Shown piece by piece: positions 10,040 to 63,951 of a stretch of 64,000 bases of DNA. A program made the position numbers and the translations under genes. The stretch lies in assembly GCA_934045075.1 (NCBI GenBank), contig OW203730.1:5778785-5842784 (forward strand), in the 5' to 3' direction. The notes under the pieces are model-generated. The model saw only the letters and a program-made list of their open reading frames with translations. It did not search any database and was not told where the DNA came from. The stretch comes from Yponomeuta sedellus (Eukaryota > Arthropoda > Insecta > Lepidoptera > Yponomeutidae). The first letter of the stretch is position 1. The number at the start of each line of letters is the position of its first letter.

Positions 10040-12900
10040 TACCAGTATATTTAAAATCACGATAAAATTTTACATGGTTTAGAATATTCAATTATCACTT
10101 TATTCTAATCTTCATTTCATATGGACGACGCATAACTCTCCAAAAGAAAGTGTTTCTAAAGAAACAAATCAGGTGATGTGGTTGTGGTACTAAATCATAG
10201 TCTTATATATTAAATTATTTATGTGCGTTATGTTATAAATGAAATTCGATTATCTAATGAAAAACAAGTTAAATAAAGCATTTTCAGTATTTTAATAATT
10301 TATTTACCATTTTAGATCCGACAAGTTATATATGTTTCGAAAGTTTCATTGAAATTGTTTTTGACAAGCTTATAAAAGTTCTTACTATTTACTGTATTTT
10401 TAATTAGGAAGTTACTTTATTTACAGGCCCATGATACATTTCAATCACAGCCATAAACATATTCTTTAGTTAATCCTTATAATCCAAGCGTGGCTACTGA
10501 TTTCCAATATATCGCTGTTACGCAGACAAGTGGCAATTTCTTCAGAAAAAATATTGTTTTTTGAGTTTACACATGTGTTTGTTCTATTTTTTATATAGCT
10601 GGGTGAATTATTTTCAGAGAATGAGAAAGTAATTGCTATTGTATTCTTAAAAAGTCAGCACTTCATTCTTTCACCCTACAAAAACTGCTTTACAGAGTCC
10701 TAACAAAGTTACCAATATAAGCCAATTTGTAAATGGTAATGTAAGTGCATTTCACGTTACATTGGGATTCTTATACTAAATAAAATACAAAGAAATATCC
10801 AAGATCCAGGTACAAATGCGTCCCTGACCGTGGACATGCTCTTCACACAAATATTAGTTCTTTCCATTACCAGGATTCAAACCCAGAAGACCTAGCTTTC
10901 CGGACAGCGTCACTACCAAGTATGCTTGAGTGGTGTTCTGTTCAACAAATTTAACATATAAACATTTTTAACTTATCGTATTAGTATACAGTGCAGGGGT
11001 CATCATCATTATCAAAATAATCAAATTCTATATCAGTAGAAAGCCAAGTTTGCGTCTTTATCATATACCGAAGCCACAAATACTGTCAAAAAGACTCGTA
11101 ATTAATAAATATTTACATTTCACAGGACAGTAAATTAAAATAGGATTATTTGTTTTAATAATATAGTTTTTGTAAATTTAAAATGCTCTGTTTTTTTGTA
11201 TCATCCCAACCCGAAGTATACTGTTAATAAATGAATAACCTCTCATCGGACAATTTTATCGATAGATGTATTATTTGATACAAGTGTTCCATCCCTAAGG
11301 AGTTCACCGACGCTGTTGTTTCCGTGTATGAGTGTATTCGTACAATTGTTTTTCATAGTGTGCGAACCAATTAAAAGATTAGAACGCTAGTAAATGACTG
11401 GACAGACGTGTGCGTGAACCTTATATTTACAATATTGGGCATGTGATGAAAACGCACACATATTCGAAAGTGGCGACAGCGGTACCGGACTTATTTCGCG
11501 GCTAGGGCATATCTCCTTCTTTCTATGATCTGAGGTTTACAGCGACCTAATTCAATTAAATGTTCTGTCATTGCTACAAAATTGTTAGTAAATACGCCTC
11601 GACGTGCATTAAGTTATCGACAGTTGTTTCGACGAATCGACTGTCGATAACTTAATGGATAAATAACAAATAAAGAAATTATTGTTAGCTACGCATCAGT
11701 GAAGAGGTATTTGTATTTAGGTACCTTATAATTATAACATTACATATTTCAAAATAGGAACACAAAAAAAAAACTTCCACACAGCACAATCGTCTGTTTT
11801 TTCTATACTTACCTAAGTAGGTCTAGAATGTTAAGATATTTAGTATTCGGACGTCAATAACGTAGCGTTCTCACGCATATTGCTTATTTACATTCCAGTT
11901 TCATCGACAACTTAATGAATTCCCATAACAATTATAATCCATAGTGAAAAGGCGGTGGAATCCATAATGGAATCTACCCACGGTAGATATTATAATTTGA
12001 ACAGCGTCTAGTAGCCTGCATTAAATAGATTGAGACACCACTAACACAAAAACTTCGCAGAATGCCGTTTTTCTTTCTCGAGGAGCTTGAAGCCTCCTAG
12101 GTCCCGAGGTACCTTAGCTTTGATAGTAGATTCCTCGACTTGAGTGATAAACTTGCTCGATTGAAAGAAAATTAATACGTTTTCAAATACTGTTATCCTC
12201 ACCTCAGCAAGAGTAGAGTTAAGGAAAACTTCGAGGAACGTCTTAGAATACGGGTGTAAGACGCTATTATAAGTATTATTTTAATAAGTATTATTTTATT
12301 TTAATTAAATTAATGTCATTGTCATTCCTATAAATCAATTATACTTCCATGCTATCGTTCAGCGGGAATATTGTCTGAGCGAGAAGCAAAATTGAAATAA
12401 AGCCTGCTGCCAAATTCAGTCGCTTTCTTCACTTAATCGATTCATATTTATTTTACTGTTCTTTTCGGTGATGAACTAAAGGAACGTGTTTGGTCAAAGA
12501 AACGAGATTGTTTCTAGGAATGATTCAAGTTTTCACACAAGCTGGGCGATGTTGACGTAAACAAAATAATGCGAAAAGAAAAACATGAAAGGCATTTTGC
12601 TCAGTCGATTATAAAAAGGAACCTTTTGAACAATCAGAGAAACAAACAAAGCCACAACTTTTCGTAATGCAAACTGTTTCACGACAGAACGTGATTTAAC
12701 GCCTACAAAAGGTGAAAAAGCCTTTGTTCGGTGAACAATGAGGTACTGTTAATCCAAAACTATTAGTTACTTGAGTAGGTATAAGTATTTTGGTAAAACT
12801 TTGTGAGTTAGATACAGTTAGTTATATATTTGATAGGTCTAATTGCGACTGAAACCATCACAATTAGACCCTGTTATAGTGGACTCTCAGTGGACTCTCG
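10040..12900. other. Intergenic, nothing recognised apart from a hairpin
   Basis: No coding signal or named repeat beyond the 11608 hairpin. Confidence 0.5.
11608..11656. repeat. Perfect hairpin, 17-bp stem
   Basis: ATTAAGTTATCGACAGT and ACTGTCGATAACTTAAT, 15-nt loop. Confidence 0.92.
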
Positions 12901-13656
12901 TCTCTGCTTACTCCTTTGAGATACAGGCGTGAATGTATTTATGACCACTCTTAATAACAATGATAATATAAGCCTTATTATCTTTTTTGTAAAAAATAAT
13001 CAATACAATATGCATCCCTCTCCAGGACATGCTCCCTGCGGCCTCCCACAAGCCTTGTGGATTGTGTGGTTCGGTCTAATCACCCTGGCTGACCAGCCTT
13101 CACTAGGCGATTTAATATATTACTTTCTAGCAGTTATTGTTTGTTCGTTCTACATAATTTTCCTTCTTAATTTTGTATGACTTCTTGAAAGTCCCTATTC
13201 AATTCCTTCCTTTGTGAAAATATATAGGTGCTCATCGGACCGTTCCAGTTGTCTTTGTCTGAAGCATGCCTGTACCATAGTCGGTTGAATCGTCTTAGAT
13301 CATATATCCATCGTGTAGTCTTCCGGGTCTTTGCCAACCATCTCTAGGCACCAAAACTGTTGTGTACGTTTATAACGTCCTTTAATTTTGTCTTTCTTCT
13401 GATGTTGCGAAGTGAAAATATCAGGAGATAACTCTTAGTTCATCCGAAAAATCCCAAATTTATAGATCAATAGTCACCTACTATGGTGGATGAGTCACAC
13501 GTTCCGAGGCGCTACAATGTCAGAATATGACAATGTAAAGTCGACTCTCCAGAGTCGACTTTGGCCTTAGGCGTTGCATCTAATGAGAAATGAGATGATT
13601 TATACAGCGTCCTATTCTGAGCAGGTCCGAAATGACTACAAATAAAAATTTTGAGC

Positions 13657-13830
13657 AAGGGCCATTTTGGGAAAGAAGCATTTTGGAGAAGGGATTTTTC
13701 GAGGAAGGGACATTTGGGAATGGAACATTTTAGGAAAGGGACATTCTAGAACCAGGGAGCATTTTGGGAAAGGAAAATTTTAGGAAAGGGACATTCTAGA
13801 ACCAGGGAGCATTTTGGGAAAGGGACATTA
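13657..13830 (+). repeat. Short minisatellite
   Basis: A 50-bp unit containing TAGGAAAGGGACATTCTAGA and AGGGAGCATTTTGGGAAAGG is repeated (13731 and 13781). It is preceded by looser 20-bp sub-repeats of CATTTTGGGAAAGG. Confidence 0.8.
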
Positions 13831-14039
13831 TGGACCTGAACGTCCTGTTTTATTTTGACTCACACTCGATGGGTGAAGGGACCACCCGGACGCTGCAGTG
13901 CCTGGGACATATTTTTTAATTGGGTATATACATTCTCGTACATCTATTGTTGCAATTATATGCTTAAGTAACAAACTTTCTCAATCATTCATATGTAAAC
14001 TCCTCAACCGTTTACGTTCATTGGGTTAAAATACAGGCG

Positions 14040-14530
14040 TCAAGGGATCTCTGAAGAGAGGGCGAGAGATTTGGATTTTGTCACAAGGAAGGAAGGAAGA
14101 AAGTAGAATTAATGCAGTAGAAATGAGGTCCTTGAGAAGTATGTGTAGTGTTACTTTGAATGACAGGGTAGTCTGATTAGAGAACGTTGTGGATTGAAAG
14201 AGGATGTAGTGACTAGAATTGAGAAAGGAATGTTGCGTTGGTTTGGACATTGTGGAGAGAATGAAGGAAGAAAGATTGACGAAAAAATATATATTGCGAA
14301 TGCGAGTAGAAGGGTTGGTAAGGGTCGTCCCAGGCGGACATACATCAACCAAATAGGGGATGTATTAGCAAAGGGAAAGATAAAAAGCACCCGGAACCGG
14401 CGTGCGTGCATGCAACGACTTATGAATGTTGATGAAGCGAAGGTGATCTGTCACGATCGTGGCAAGTGGCAGTCCCTGGTCTCTGCCTACCCCTCTGGGA
14501 TACAGGCGTGAGGTTATGTATGTATGTAGG
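14040..14530 (+). pseudogene. Non-LTR retrotransposon RT C-terminus with TATG tail (best copy)
   Basis: It reads MLRWFGHCGENEGRKI, then GKGRPRRTYINQIGDVLAKG and RNRRACMQRLMNV, ending at a stop after SAYPSGIQA. The L-R-W-F-G-H and G-R-P-R-x-T-Y motifs are those of the RT C-terminal region in RTE-like elements. A frame break precedes 14194. The 3' end passes into TATGTATGTATG, the seed of the long arrays elsewhere. Confidence 0.8.
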
Positions 14531-15161
14531 AATAAAAGCCTCCTTAATTTATTCATTTAGTGTCATATTTATAATTACTATAGTTTTATTCTGTGTTCAG
14601 TACATCGATAGTTAATATCTAGCTTATGGCTAAGCACATACAGTAAAATCTTCCTTTTCCTTGCTTAAACCTAGACAGTAATAAAGTAAATACAAACTTA
14701 TGTATTTTAATACAATTACAAATTGACAAGAATCTGCTCAAGCACCTAGTTTTATACAGCCACCCTTGGGTTCAGTAGAGGCTAATAAGAAACTAATGTT
14801 ACCTATAAAGTAATATAATAATTTTATTGTAATATGGACCGGGAAGTTTGATAAACGGAGCCAATAGGCGTGACGAAAGATTTTTAAATCCTCTTCCAAA
14901 ATATGAGGGCACATTTATTATTTAAGAAAAAAACCTATAGTTCAGAAACAAACTAAAGTTCAACGAAGGTTAAAGCCATTTTTCTAAAATTATTTTAAAT
15001 TTGTGGGAAAATAGCTCGCAGTGTCATGGCGTCGAATCTGACGTCACGCTACATCGTTATAACTAGTAGTCGTAACAAAGCACGGGTGAAGTTTACCAAT
15101 GTTAACCTACCCGATGTTTCAGTCAAAATGGCTGAAAGAAGTATTATAATTTTATTGTGAA

Positions 15162-15316
15162 CTAGCTGACCCAGCGAACTTCGTACCGCCTAACAGTGGG
15201 TTCTTAATTTTTTTTCTCTCTGTCAGAACCATCCTCGTACTTCAAGGAAAATTCTAAAATGGAGATTTGCACTTACCAACACATTCAGCGATTTATTTTT
15301 ATATTACTTATAGATA
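15162..15316 (+). mobile_element. Family F repeat, single copy
   Basis: CTAGCTGACCCAGCGAACTT ... ACTTACCAACACATTCAGCG ... TTATAGATA. Confidence 0.75.
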
Positions 15317-16287
15317 TTGCTAATCTCTTTCATTTCATAAAACTAAATAAGTTTTTTAATGTGTACCTTTTAACATGTACTTTCCGCTAAATCTTTTATT
15401 ATTTGATACTGTCGTCACGCCTATTGCAAAAATTGTACATGGACTTATAAGATTTTCGAATGTACAGTCAAACGAACATTTGAAACGAGCAAGTAGACAT
15501 TTCTCACCCCTGCCTACCGACTCGGGATACGGGCGTAAGTTTATGTTCCTAAATGTAGGTGTCCACACATAAAAATCTACTCACTTTAGTTTCCTGTAAG
15601 ACAAATGTCTAGTAAATAGTGCTTTACTTCAATAGGAGAATTACAGTTTACAGTTTTAGGGCAATAATCTTCAAAAAATTCATGAATCCAAGGTTCTAAA
15701 CTAACGAAAATTTTATACTTAGCAGAAAATACGAATCATTTTACGAACCCAAGGAAAAACTAGATAAGTAAATATAGTATAGATAGTTATCATAAGAATT
15801 AGTTCAAACTACACCGTCTTTCTAAGTATCAATCATGCTTACATGTAACCGTACAACATGTAAACGGTTATTACAAATAAACGGTTGTTACACATACAAC
15901 CGTTTATTTCACACATTTTACTCAAAATGCTCCTCAAATTGTAACTAGTAAGTACAGTTTACACTCACTGGTCAAAGCTGTATCAAAGCTGGCCCTAGAG
16001 TCTAATACTTGTATAGTTTTTCAATAGAATGATGTAAGCACTACAATGGTTGTTATTTGCCTTAATTTGGTAGTCTACAAAGCAATAGCAGTACAATGTT
16101 ATTCCAGGAGTATAACCCGCCCAAATTAAATAGGCATCTCTCGCGAAAAAGATAGAATCACGCGAGGAGCCGAGTTAAGTAGCACGGGTTTTATACCATT
16201 GCAACGCGATTGGTTACTAGACTACCGATAGTGCAAATGAAACGACCATTACCGAACTAATGTGACTCCATTGAACAACTATGCATT

Positions 16288-16462
16288 ATTATATTCTTTT
16301 TTAATGCACTAACCCGTGCTAAGGACAATTTTAAAAACCTATTTAGAGGCTAAAAATTTCACCCATGCGGGATTCAACCTCGCGACCTCTAGCACGGAGA
16401 GCCAGAGGTCACGGGTTTGAATCCCGGCATGGGTGGAATTTTTAGCCTCTAAATAGGCTTTT
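16288..16462. mobile_element. Snap-back (inverted) copy of SINE A with TSD
   Basis: Target duplication ACAACTATGCATT at 16275-16287 and 16463-16475. The left half is antisense SINE (TTAATGCACTAACCCGTGCT ... GGATTCAACC) and the right half is sense (GGTTTGAATCCCGGCATGGG ... TAAATAGG). The turn lies in the tRNA anticodon region. Confidence 0.85.
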
Positions 16463-16939
16463 ACAACTATGCATTTTAAAGAATTGCCCCTTCTGTGCGA
16501 TTACTTGATCAGGTTTGAAACAGTTGGAACGGTGTGTGTAAACTTATGAGCATTTTCAAGTAAAACTGAATATCTACAGACATAAGAAACTACAATAATT
16601 TTACACACCAATAGATACATAAGTCGATAGATTAAACGGATGGAAATTCTGGGGGCTTTAGCATTAGCTTAGATTTCACTAAATTACTAATTTTGACTAG
16701 TTACCTTTAAAAATTAGTTAGACTAGGGAATAAGATGTAGATACAATAAATTCCAATTTAAAATTTGATTTCTAAGTGGGTAACTATTTTTGTAATAAAA
16801 AAAAATTGTTGCCTTGGAATTATTTCTATTGGGTTTCAGTAGGAATATAAATATGTTGTTGGCACTAAAGGCTTGTTTATTATACTTTTTGTATCACTTT
16901 ATATTTAGAAGTTGTCTTCATCATGATACTATAAGTCAT

Positions 16940-17560
16940 GTAAGGCTGTCATTCGACGGACTGCATCGTAGCGGCCGCGTTCGTTTGACTGCACGTAGTC
17001 ATGGTGTTAACTGCACGCGTTCGGCTGCAGTCGTGTGAAGTCAATATTAACTGAGTGCTTAGTGCGCGTTTGACAGATCCAATTGAATAACTTTACTACC
17101 GCGTTAATCGAGCATTGAGTAGTGAGTAAGTTAACCGTTCGAACTGGCAAAACGCTGTCACAGTACAACTCGCACTCGCGTTTATTCGTGTTTTGGCTGG
17201 TAAACGTGTTCACTTCTCAACGTAAACCATTACAACTCGCACTCAGCAATTTTAATTTCCATACTTGTCGCTAGGTGGCGCTTCCTCGATGCCATAGAAA
17301 TATGAGTTTACGTTAACGCGATCGAGTAGTTAAAAAACTCGCACTAAGCACTCTGCACGCAGTCGTGCCTTCAAGTTCGCGCGGTTGGCTACACTCGTGT
17401 AGTGTAGCCGCATGCTGTCCAGTTTTACAAATAAACGTGGAATAAAGTTTACAGCGTGTAAGTTTGAAATAAAAACTCCTAACAAAAACATCATAAAACC
17501 CTGCTGAGCATAAACTTCTAAACAGGTACGACCAAACACTTTGCTCACCAATGAGTCAAA
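16940..17560. other. CpG-richer intergenic patch
   Basis: It has many CG dinucleotides compared with its surroundings, and inverted GAGTGCTTAGTGCG (17051) / CGCACTAAGCACTC (17338). It could be an old transposon or a promoter; no gene is attached. Confidence 0.4.
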
Positions 17561-17713
17561 ATGTTGAATTTGGGTCCTGCCTGCTTAGTACAGTCGGTTA
17601 GCTTTTAGAATATACCTCGGCTACTATCGTATAGAATCGGGAGTCATGATTTTTGTTACAGATTTTTCAATATATATTTTGTTGTATTTTAGCAGTATCA
17701 GCTAATGTGTGTA

Positions 17714-17762
17714 AGTGATATCAAATCAATCACCAGGTGGCGGTGATTGATTTGACATCACT
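17714..17762. repeat. Hairpin, 21-bp stem, one mismatch
   Basis: AGTGATATCAAATCAATCAC pairs with GTGATTGATTTGACATCACT; 7-nt loop. Confidence 0.88.
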
Positions 17763-17807
17763 GGTGTTTAATTTAGCTGTTATTCAATGGAAATCACACT
17801 GATAATT

Positions 17808-18580
17808 ATAATAAAAGCGAAAGTTTGTGAGTGTGCATGTCTGTTACTTCTTCACGTCTAAACGGCTGGAGCGATTTTATTAAAATTTGGTATGGAGTCA
17901 GCTGACAGCCTGGATTAACACATCGGCTATGTTGTACTACGGGAAAATATCTTATTCCCATAGAAAAATCGATAAACCGCAGGTAACAGTAGAGATTCGT
18001 TAAGAGATTTCTTTAAAAAATCTAACATCCTGACAGTTGCCGGTCAGTACCTATATCTATGAAAACATTATGTGCGTCAGGAAAAATATCAGTAACTTTA
18101 AAACTTTAGGTAGCCAACACAATGTAAATACTAGAAATAAACATAAACTTTCGTTCCCACTATTTAGGCTGGCAAAGGTTAATACATCCTTCCTGGGGCA
18201 TTGTATACATTTCTATAATAAAATCCCTGAAGATATATTAAGCTTGCCTGAATCGCGGTTCAAAAAATATGTTAAGCACACTTTGTGCCAAAAAGGCTAC
18301 TATAACATAAAGGATTATCTAGATGACAATGAGGTCTGGAATTAAAGCCAGTACAATGTATGAGTTCTATGTTTTATAATAATTATGTAAACTATTTTAA
18401 TTAAGGACTTTGAAAAGACTAAGTTTGGAGTTTTTTTGTCCATTTTTTCTCCAAAATGATCTAGATTTTGAAATGGACACCTAGTTTGAATTGTAACGTT
18501 CATTAAGCCGCAGCTTCTGCGCTATTTGGAATAAAACCTTTTCATTTCATTTCATAACACCGCTGGGCACAGCTAGTTAA
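17808..18580 (+). mobile_element. RTE-like LINE 3' end interrupted by another LINE
   Basis: The outer element begins TAAAAGCGAAAGTTTGTGAG, has the AAACGGCTGGAGCGATTTTA core, breaks after CCGCAGGTAACA, and resumes with ACACCGCTGGGCACAGCTAG at about 18556. The uninterrupted copy at 59577-59776 shows what was interrupted. Confidence 0.75.
17993..18555 (+). mobile_element. Non-LTR (jockey/CR1-like) RT C-terminus nested in the previous repeat
   Basis: The frame at 18037-18345 reads GSQHNVNTRNKHKLSFPLFR and FYNKIPEDILSLP, the H-N-T-R-N/x..L..P and Y-N-K-L/I-P end typical of jockey/CR1-clade ORF2. It ends in a (TTTCA)n tail. A nearly identical copy lies at 41350-41855. Confidence 0.8.
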
Positions 18581-19527
18581 TTGTAAAAGAAATTTCATGT
18601 AAGATAAACAGGTTTACAATGCTTTTTGGCATATTTTTTATTTAATATAACTCTACCTCACCCGCGCAGTTTGTGAGGAAAAATCTCAATGATCTTATTT
18701 GATTAATTGTCAGATTAGTCATGGGTATATAGAGTTGAACATACATACGAGGTATATACATTACAGTATGTTTGGGCTCCAAAGAAGTAGAATACGTAAC
18801 TTCATGCCACGTATATTTGTTAAATCATTAAACTTTACAAGAAATCTAGCCATCCTACATTTGATTCCAACTAAATATAGGTCACTACAAAGCTAAGCAG
18901 TATTTATACTATTTTGGCAAGACACTAGATAGAAAATAAATTAAAGATTATCACCATATCCATATACCTAGGGCTTTGAGCAAATAGGCGAATAGGTATT
19001 CACGAAAAATCTATTACGTACATATACACGCGTAGCCTCATATTATGATCATTCCTATTTTTATATTTACATCACAAACATACATACAATGCTTATCTTA
19101 AATAATTCACGGTACACATAGGCTTAGTACTTTTTGTATCGTGTTATTTTTAACACAAAAAGTGGCCACTTATGGCCCGCTTTTAAACAATTAGTGCAAA
19201 TATTAATGTTAACAATCAACAATGACCGTGCTCTATATGGGGGTTGGAATTTAGTAATTCACAAATTACGAAGATCGACATAGTAAACGCGACTTTGCCA
19301 CTAAGGGTTGAAACGCAATAGTGGTTACTTATCATGCGGTCAAATATCCGCATTTATAGAATGTATGAAAATGCAATAAAGCTCTCGCACTTTCGGTACA
19401 GGCGATGTTTTTCATGTTGCGATATTTGCCCGCAAGTGCGTTCAAACCTTCAACGCGGCTGAATGGGTTACAAAAATATCTTTCGCTGAATTTCTCTTAT
19501 ATCTTACTCAATATATAACAATGAAAT
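18581..19527. other. 3' flank of the CPAMD8-like gene
   Basis: AT-rich; the 3' UTR of the minus-strand gene must lie here. No further features seen. Confidence 0.5.
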
Positions 19528-60689
<41,162 letters not shown>

Positions 60690-60781
60690 CTGGGAACAAG
60701 GGAAAATGAACTTACGACCGCTGGTAATTAAATGCTATTATTGCCATTTAACGCTTGCTTCATCGATGTGCAAAAATGTTA

Positions 60782-60945
60782 TCGATATCAAAGATTGTGT
60801 GTGCCCACTGCTAGGGCACGGGTCTCTTCCTGCATCGCAGGAAGGTTAGGCCATACTCTACCACGGAGGCCAAGTCCGGGTTGATGGAGGATTTTAAAAC
60901 AGTGGCGAGCCTTACTGTCAGAAGTTATCAAGCCGCCCATAAGAC
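60782..60945 (+). mobile_element. Family B 5' part
   Basis: TATCAAAGATTGTGTGTGCC ... AAGTTATCAAGCCGCCCATA, then fused to a LINE 3'-end fragment. Lies just 5' of exon 60461-60689. Confidence 0.72.
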
Positions 60946-61035
60946 TAATGATCGTTGATGAAAAGAAGGTGATGTGTAATGATCGTGGCAAGTTGCAGTT
61001 CCTGGTCTCTGAAATACCGGCGTGAGGCTATATTA
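60946..61035 (+). mobile_element. LINE 3'-end fragment (diverged)
   Basis: AATGATCGTGGCAAGTTGCA...CCTGGTCTCTG...CCGGCGTGAGG, fused to the end of a family-B repeat at 60782-60945. Confidence 0.55.
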
Positions 61036-63238
61036 TGTAATAATAATAATAATTAAATAATTACTGTGAACGAAAACATCGTGAAGAAAACCTTGAGATA
61101 TTTACATCTCTCAGCGGTTTCTACGAACTAAGGCCTGATTATGAAGCTAAGTGCGAAAATCTCAGGCCCAAGGAGTTGTAAAATGAAAGGGATATTTTAA
61201 CAAGGAAACAATACTAAAATACTTAAAGTATCAGTTATCAGATTGATTAGTAAAGTGAACCTGTGAAATTTCTCGCAGTGTCCAAAGATCTCGGTTGAAA
61301 AATTGTTTTGAAACTTCTTTATTCGTTGCTTGATAAAGAGATGAAACAATTCTATGCATATTAACAGTAACCACTTTTAAAAACCTCTATTATTTTACGG
61401 AACCCCAGAGCAAAATTCAAGATTTGAAAAATCGTTCAGTTTCTCAACGGCACCTTAAAAGTCGCATTGCATATATATCCAAAACAAAATTCTAGCTGAG
61501 GAATTATTAAGTCATAGAAATACAAAGACGACGATTCAATTATAATTATGTGATTGACAGAATACTAGTATTATTATCCCGAAGAAATGTTTAGCTGATG
61601 AATTATTTAGTCAGAATAATCCAACGACATAGTTAAAATTATATGATTCGCAGAATACCAGTAACATTTTCACGGAACCCTCTGGATTACGCGGAATTCA
61701 CAATGAAATTAAAGGAATTCAAAAGCCAAAAATAAAAAATCGTTGAAAAAAGAATCATTCTAACCCACTGCATATTTTGACTACGCGTAACTCCACACTC
61801 GTAGCAAGGCCTACGCACGTAGCAACTACTACGAAATAGCCGCTACGGCGTAGCACGACTACTTAATCTAATGTTATGAGACGATATATGTACGTATTGC
61901 TACTTCTAAATTATTCTTCACACATTCCATATAAATTGAATATCCTAAACTGATGCTTATTACATCGCGATAGAGACCGAAATAGTTGAGACGAAAATCG
62001 CTCTTGTCAACTTCATGGGATGTAACAAATTCACGTTTTAATAGTGTCCACGCCTCGCTGCACCAATCAGGCGGAGTGCAGTGAACTACTCGTTAAATTT
62101 AACATATTCAAGTAGTAAGTATACTTTGTAGAGCTTCTCCACACAAATAAACTCCATATTCTCTCTGAGAGAAGGCCTGTTCCCTGCAGTGGGATGTTTT
62201 AAGCTACATAAAAGAAAAAAAAATCTTTCCGCCACACTTAGAGAAAATCTATGAAGTCAAGCATAGTATTAGCTTTGTGAGCGTCGTAAGATCGCAGCAA
62301 CATGCCTCTAATGTCACAAATACGGAAGCTTAAAGCTGCCTTAGTGAAATATCGTTTAGATATGAATCAAGGCAGCCGCCCAAATTATTTTCAACTCAGC
62401 GCAAATTAAATTTCACTTTAAGGAGGGTCCTTTGCTTAGTAGCACTGACGATGAGCTTAGGGGGTATTTCATTACCCTGTTTATAAAGAAGTCTTTTAGA
62501 AGTGTTTGTGGATTATGTTTGTATCAGAAATAAAACTTTTTTTAATCCCTAGCTTTTAAATTCTGAAGTTCTTAAGTACCATACCTTAACCAATTTTAAG
62601 ATATGCAGAGCAATTAATTACCCAACTGATTTCCTGATTGCTATTGGTGTTAAATAATATCCTAACCTACATTGCTTAGAAATAAGTGCTTGTGATATAA
62701 TTAACATTTCAATATTAAGAGACTAAATTGAATTAGTATAATTTAGAGAGACTAAAGCAAATTAAAGGACCTAATCAACTTCACAATTTAGCCTATTTTT
62801 CAAAATATATCCTATCAAATTATTTTTCTAATAGGTAATCCTATATAACTATAGTTTAACCTAATTCTTCAATAAGGGTGTCAGAAACCTTTTGGATACG
62901 GGTCATGTACTTAATAATAACCATAATTTGGAAATTTTACTTTTAATTTTACGAAATTTTACACCTGCACTAAGGGGTTGAGATTGTCTATACTTGAACA
63001 GCTGGAAATTTCCAAATTATCTAGGGATAGGTTGTTTACAATGCTGAATGAACAGGTGGGCAGCTCCTCTATTTCCCCATTAATCGATATATTTGCACAA
63101 AACAACAATAGCCCATAGGCGGTTGAAACGGTTTAACGGTCACCAGTTTAACGGTTACATTGCGTCATCGGGGGGAGGGGCGGCCTAGCCTATAAATACG
63201 GAGCGTTTTTGCGGAGACGGTCACTTGCATTTGGGAGC
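61036..63238. other. 5' side of the last recognised exon, no exon found
   Basis: The next upstream CPAMD8-like exon must end with two bases of a split codon. I found none that fits here. SINE scraps lie at 61066 and 62160, and a TACG-rich patch at 61780-61865. Confidence 0.5.
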
Positions 63239-63277
63239 CTGAGGATGCCTCGTGTTAGAGGCGAAACGCGTCGCGTG
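63239..63277 (+). ncRNA. Hammerhead-ribozyme-like stem-loop (hypothesis)
   Basis: CTGAGGA, T, stem GCCTC/GAGGC with loop GTGTTA, then GAAAC and GCGTC. This resembles the CUGANGA - stem II - GAAA - short stem III - NUH order of minimal type I hammerheads found in Penelope-like elements. An extra T before stem II and a weak stem I argue against activity. A TATAAATA box lies 50 bp upstream (63191). Confidence 0.3.
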
Positions 63278-63951
63278 TTTTCTCACACGTATTGGTGTTG
63301 ATGGTGGTGTGTTCGTGTCTTGCTTCTGCTTGAAAAAGTGGGAGGGAGGGCGGTGCATTAGCTAGCCGCATGGTGCTTGTGGGATTTTTGGCGGAATTTA
63401 GCAAAGTAATTTTAACTTTTTAATGCTATTAAGGATTTCCGCAAAGTAACGCCTGATTCTATACAACAAGGGTTAATACCCCTAAGATATAAAAAAATAA
63501 TAAATAAATAAGCGAAACTGAGAGTTTATTGTGAATTATTTATCACTAAAAACCTTAGGAAGTATACAGAGAAGCCAACAGGTATGTAAAAAGATACTAA
63601 AATTGTATTTAGGAATAAAAATGTATGTTATCAAACCGAGTGATGACAGCAACAGATAAGCCTCTTATGATTTTCGCCCGACTGTAGGATAAGTACCTAA
63701 GTTTTATGTTTTGCCTACATCGAAAATACATAATCGTATCTATCAAACGAGTTGTAAAAGTAATAATAGTACTTAGTGGTAATTGTATAAAAAAAATCCG
63801 ACTGAAAAAACAATGTTTTTTCTACTTATCTACCAATTTCGTGCGAGCAGACGAGGTGCGAGGAGCGAGAAAAACGAGCGCCTTTTGCATTATCATGTTC
63901 GAAGCATGGTTGCCGGCGGAGAGGAGACCTTCGTACAATTGACGTTCGTTC

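Noticed and set aside
18037..18345. Host gene of about 100 codons
   Set aside because: It is the C-terminal RT region of a LINE that is repeated nearly verbatim at 41350.
63706..63942. 78-codon open frame (+) and an opposing open segment (-) as the next CPAMD8-like exon
   Set aside because: The minus-strand segment does not resemble the expected A2M bait-region/MG6 sequence, and its phase could not be matched.
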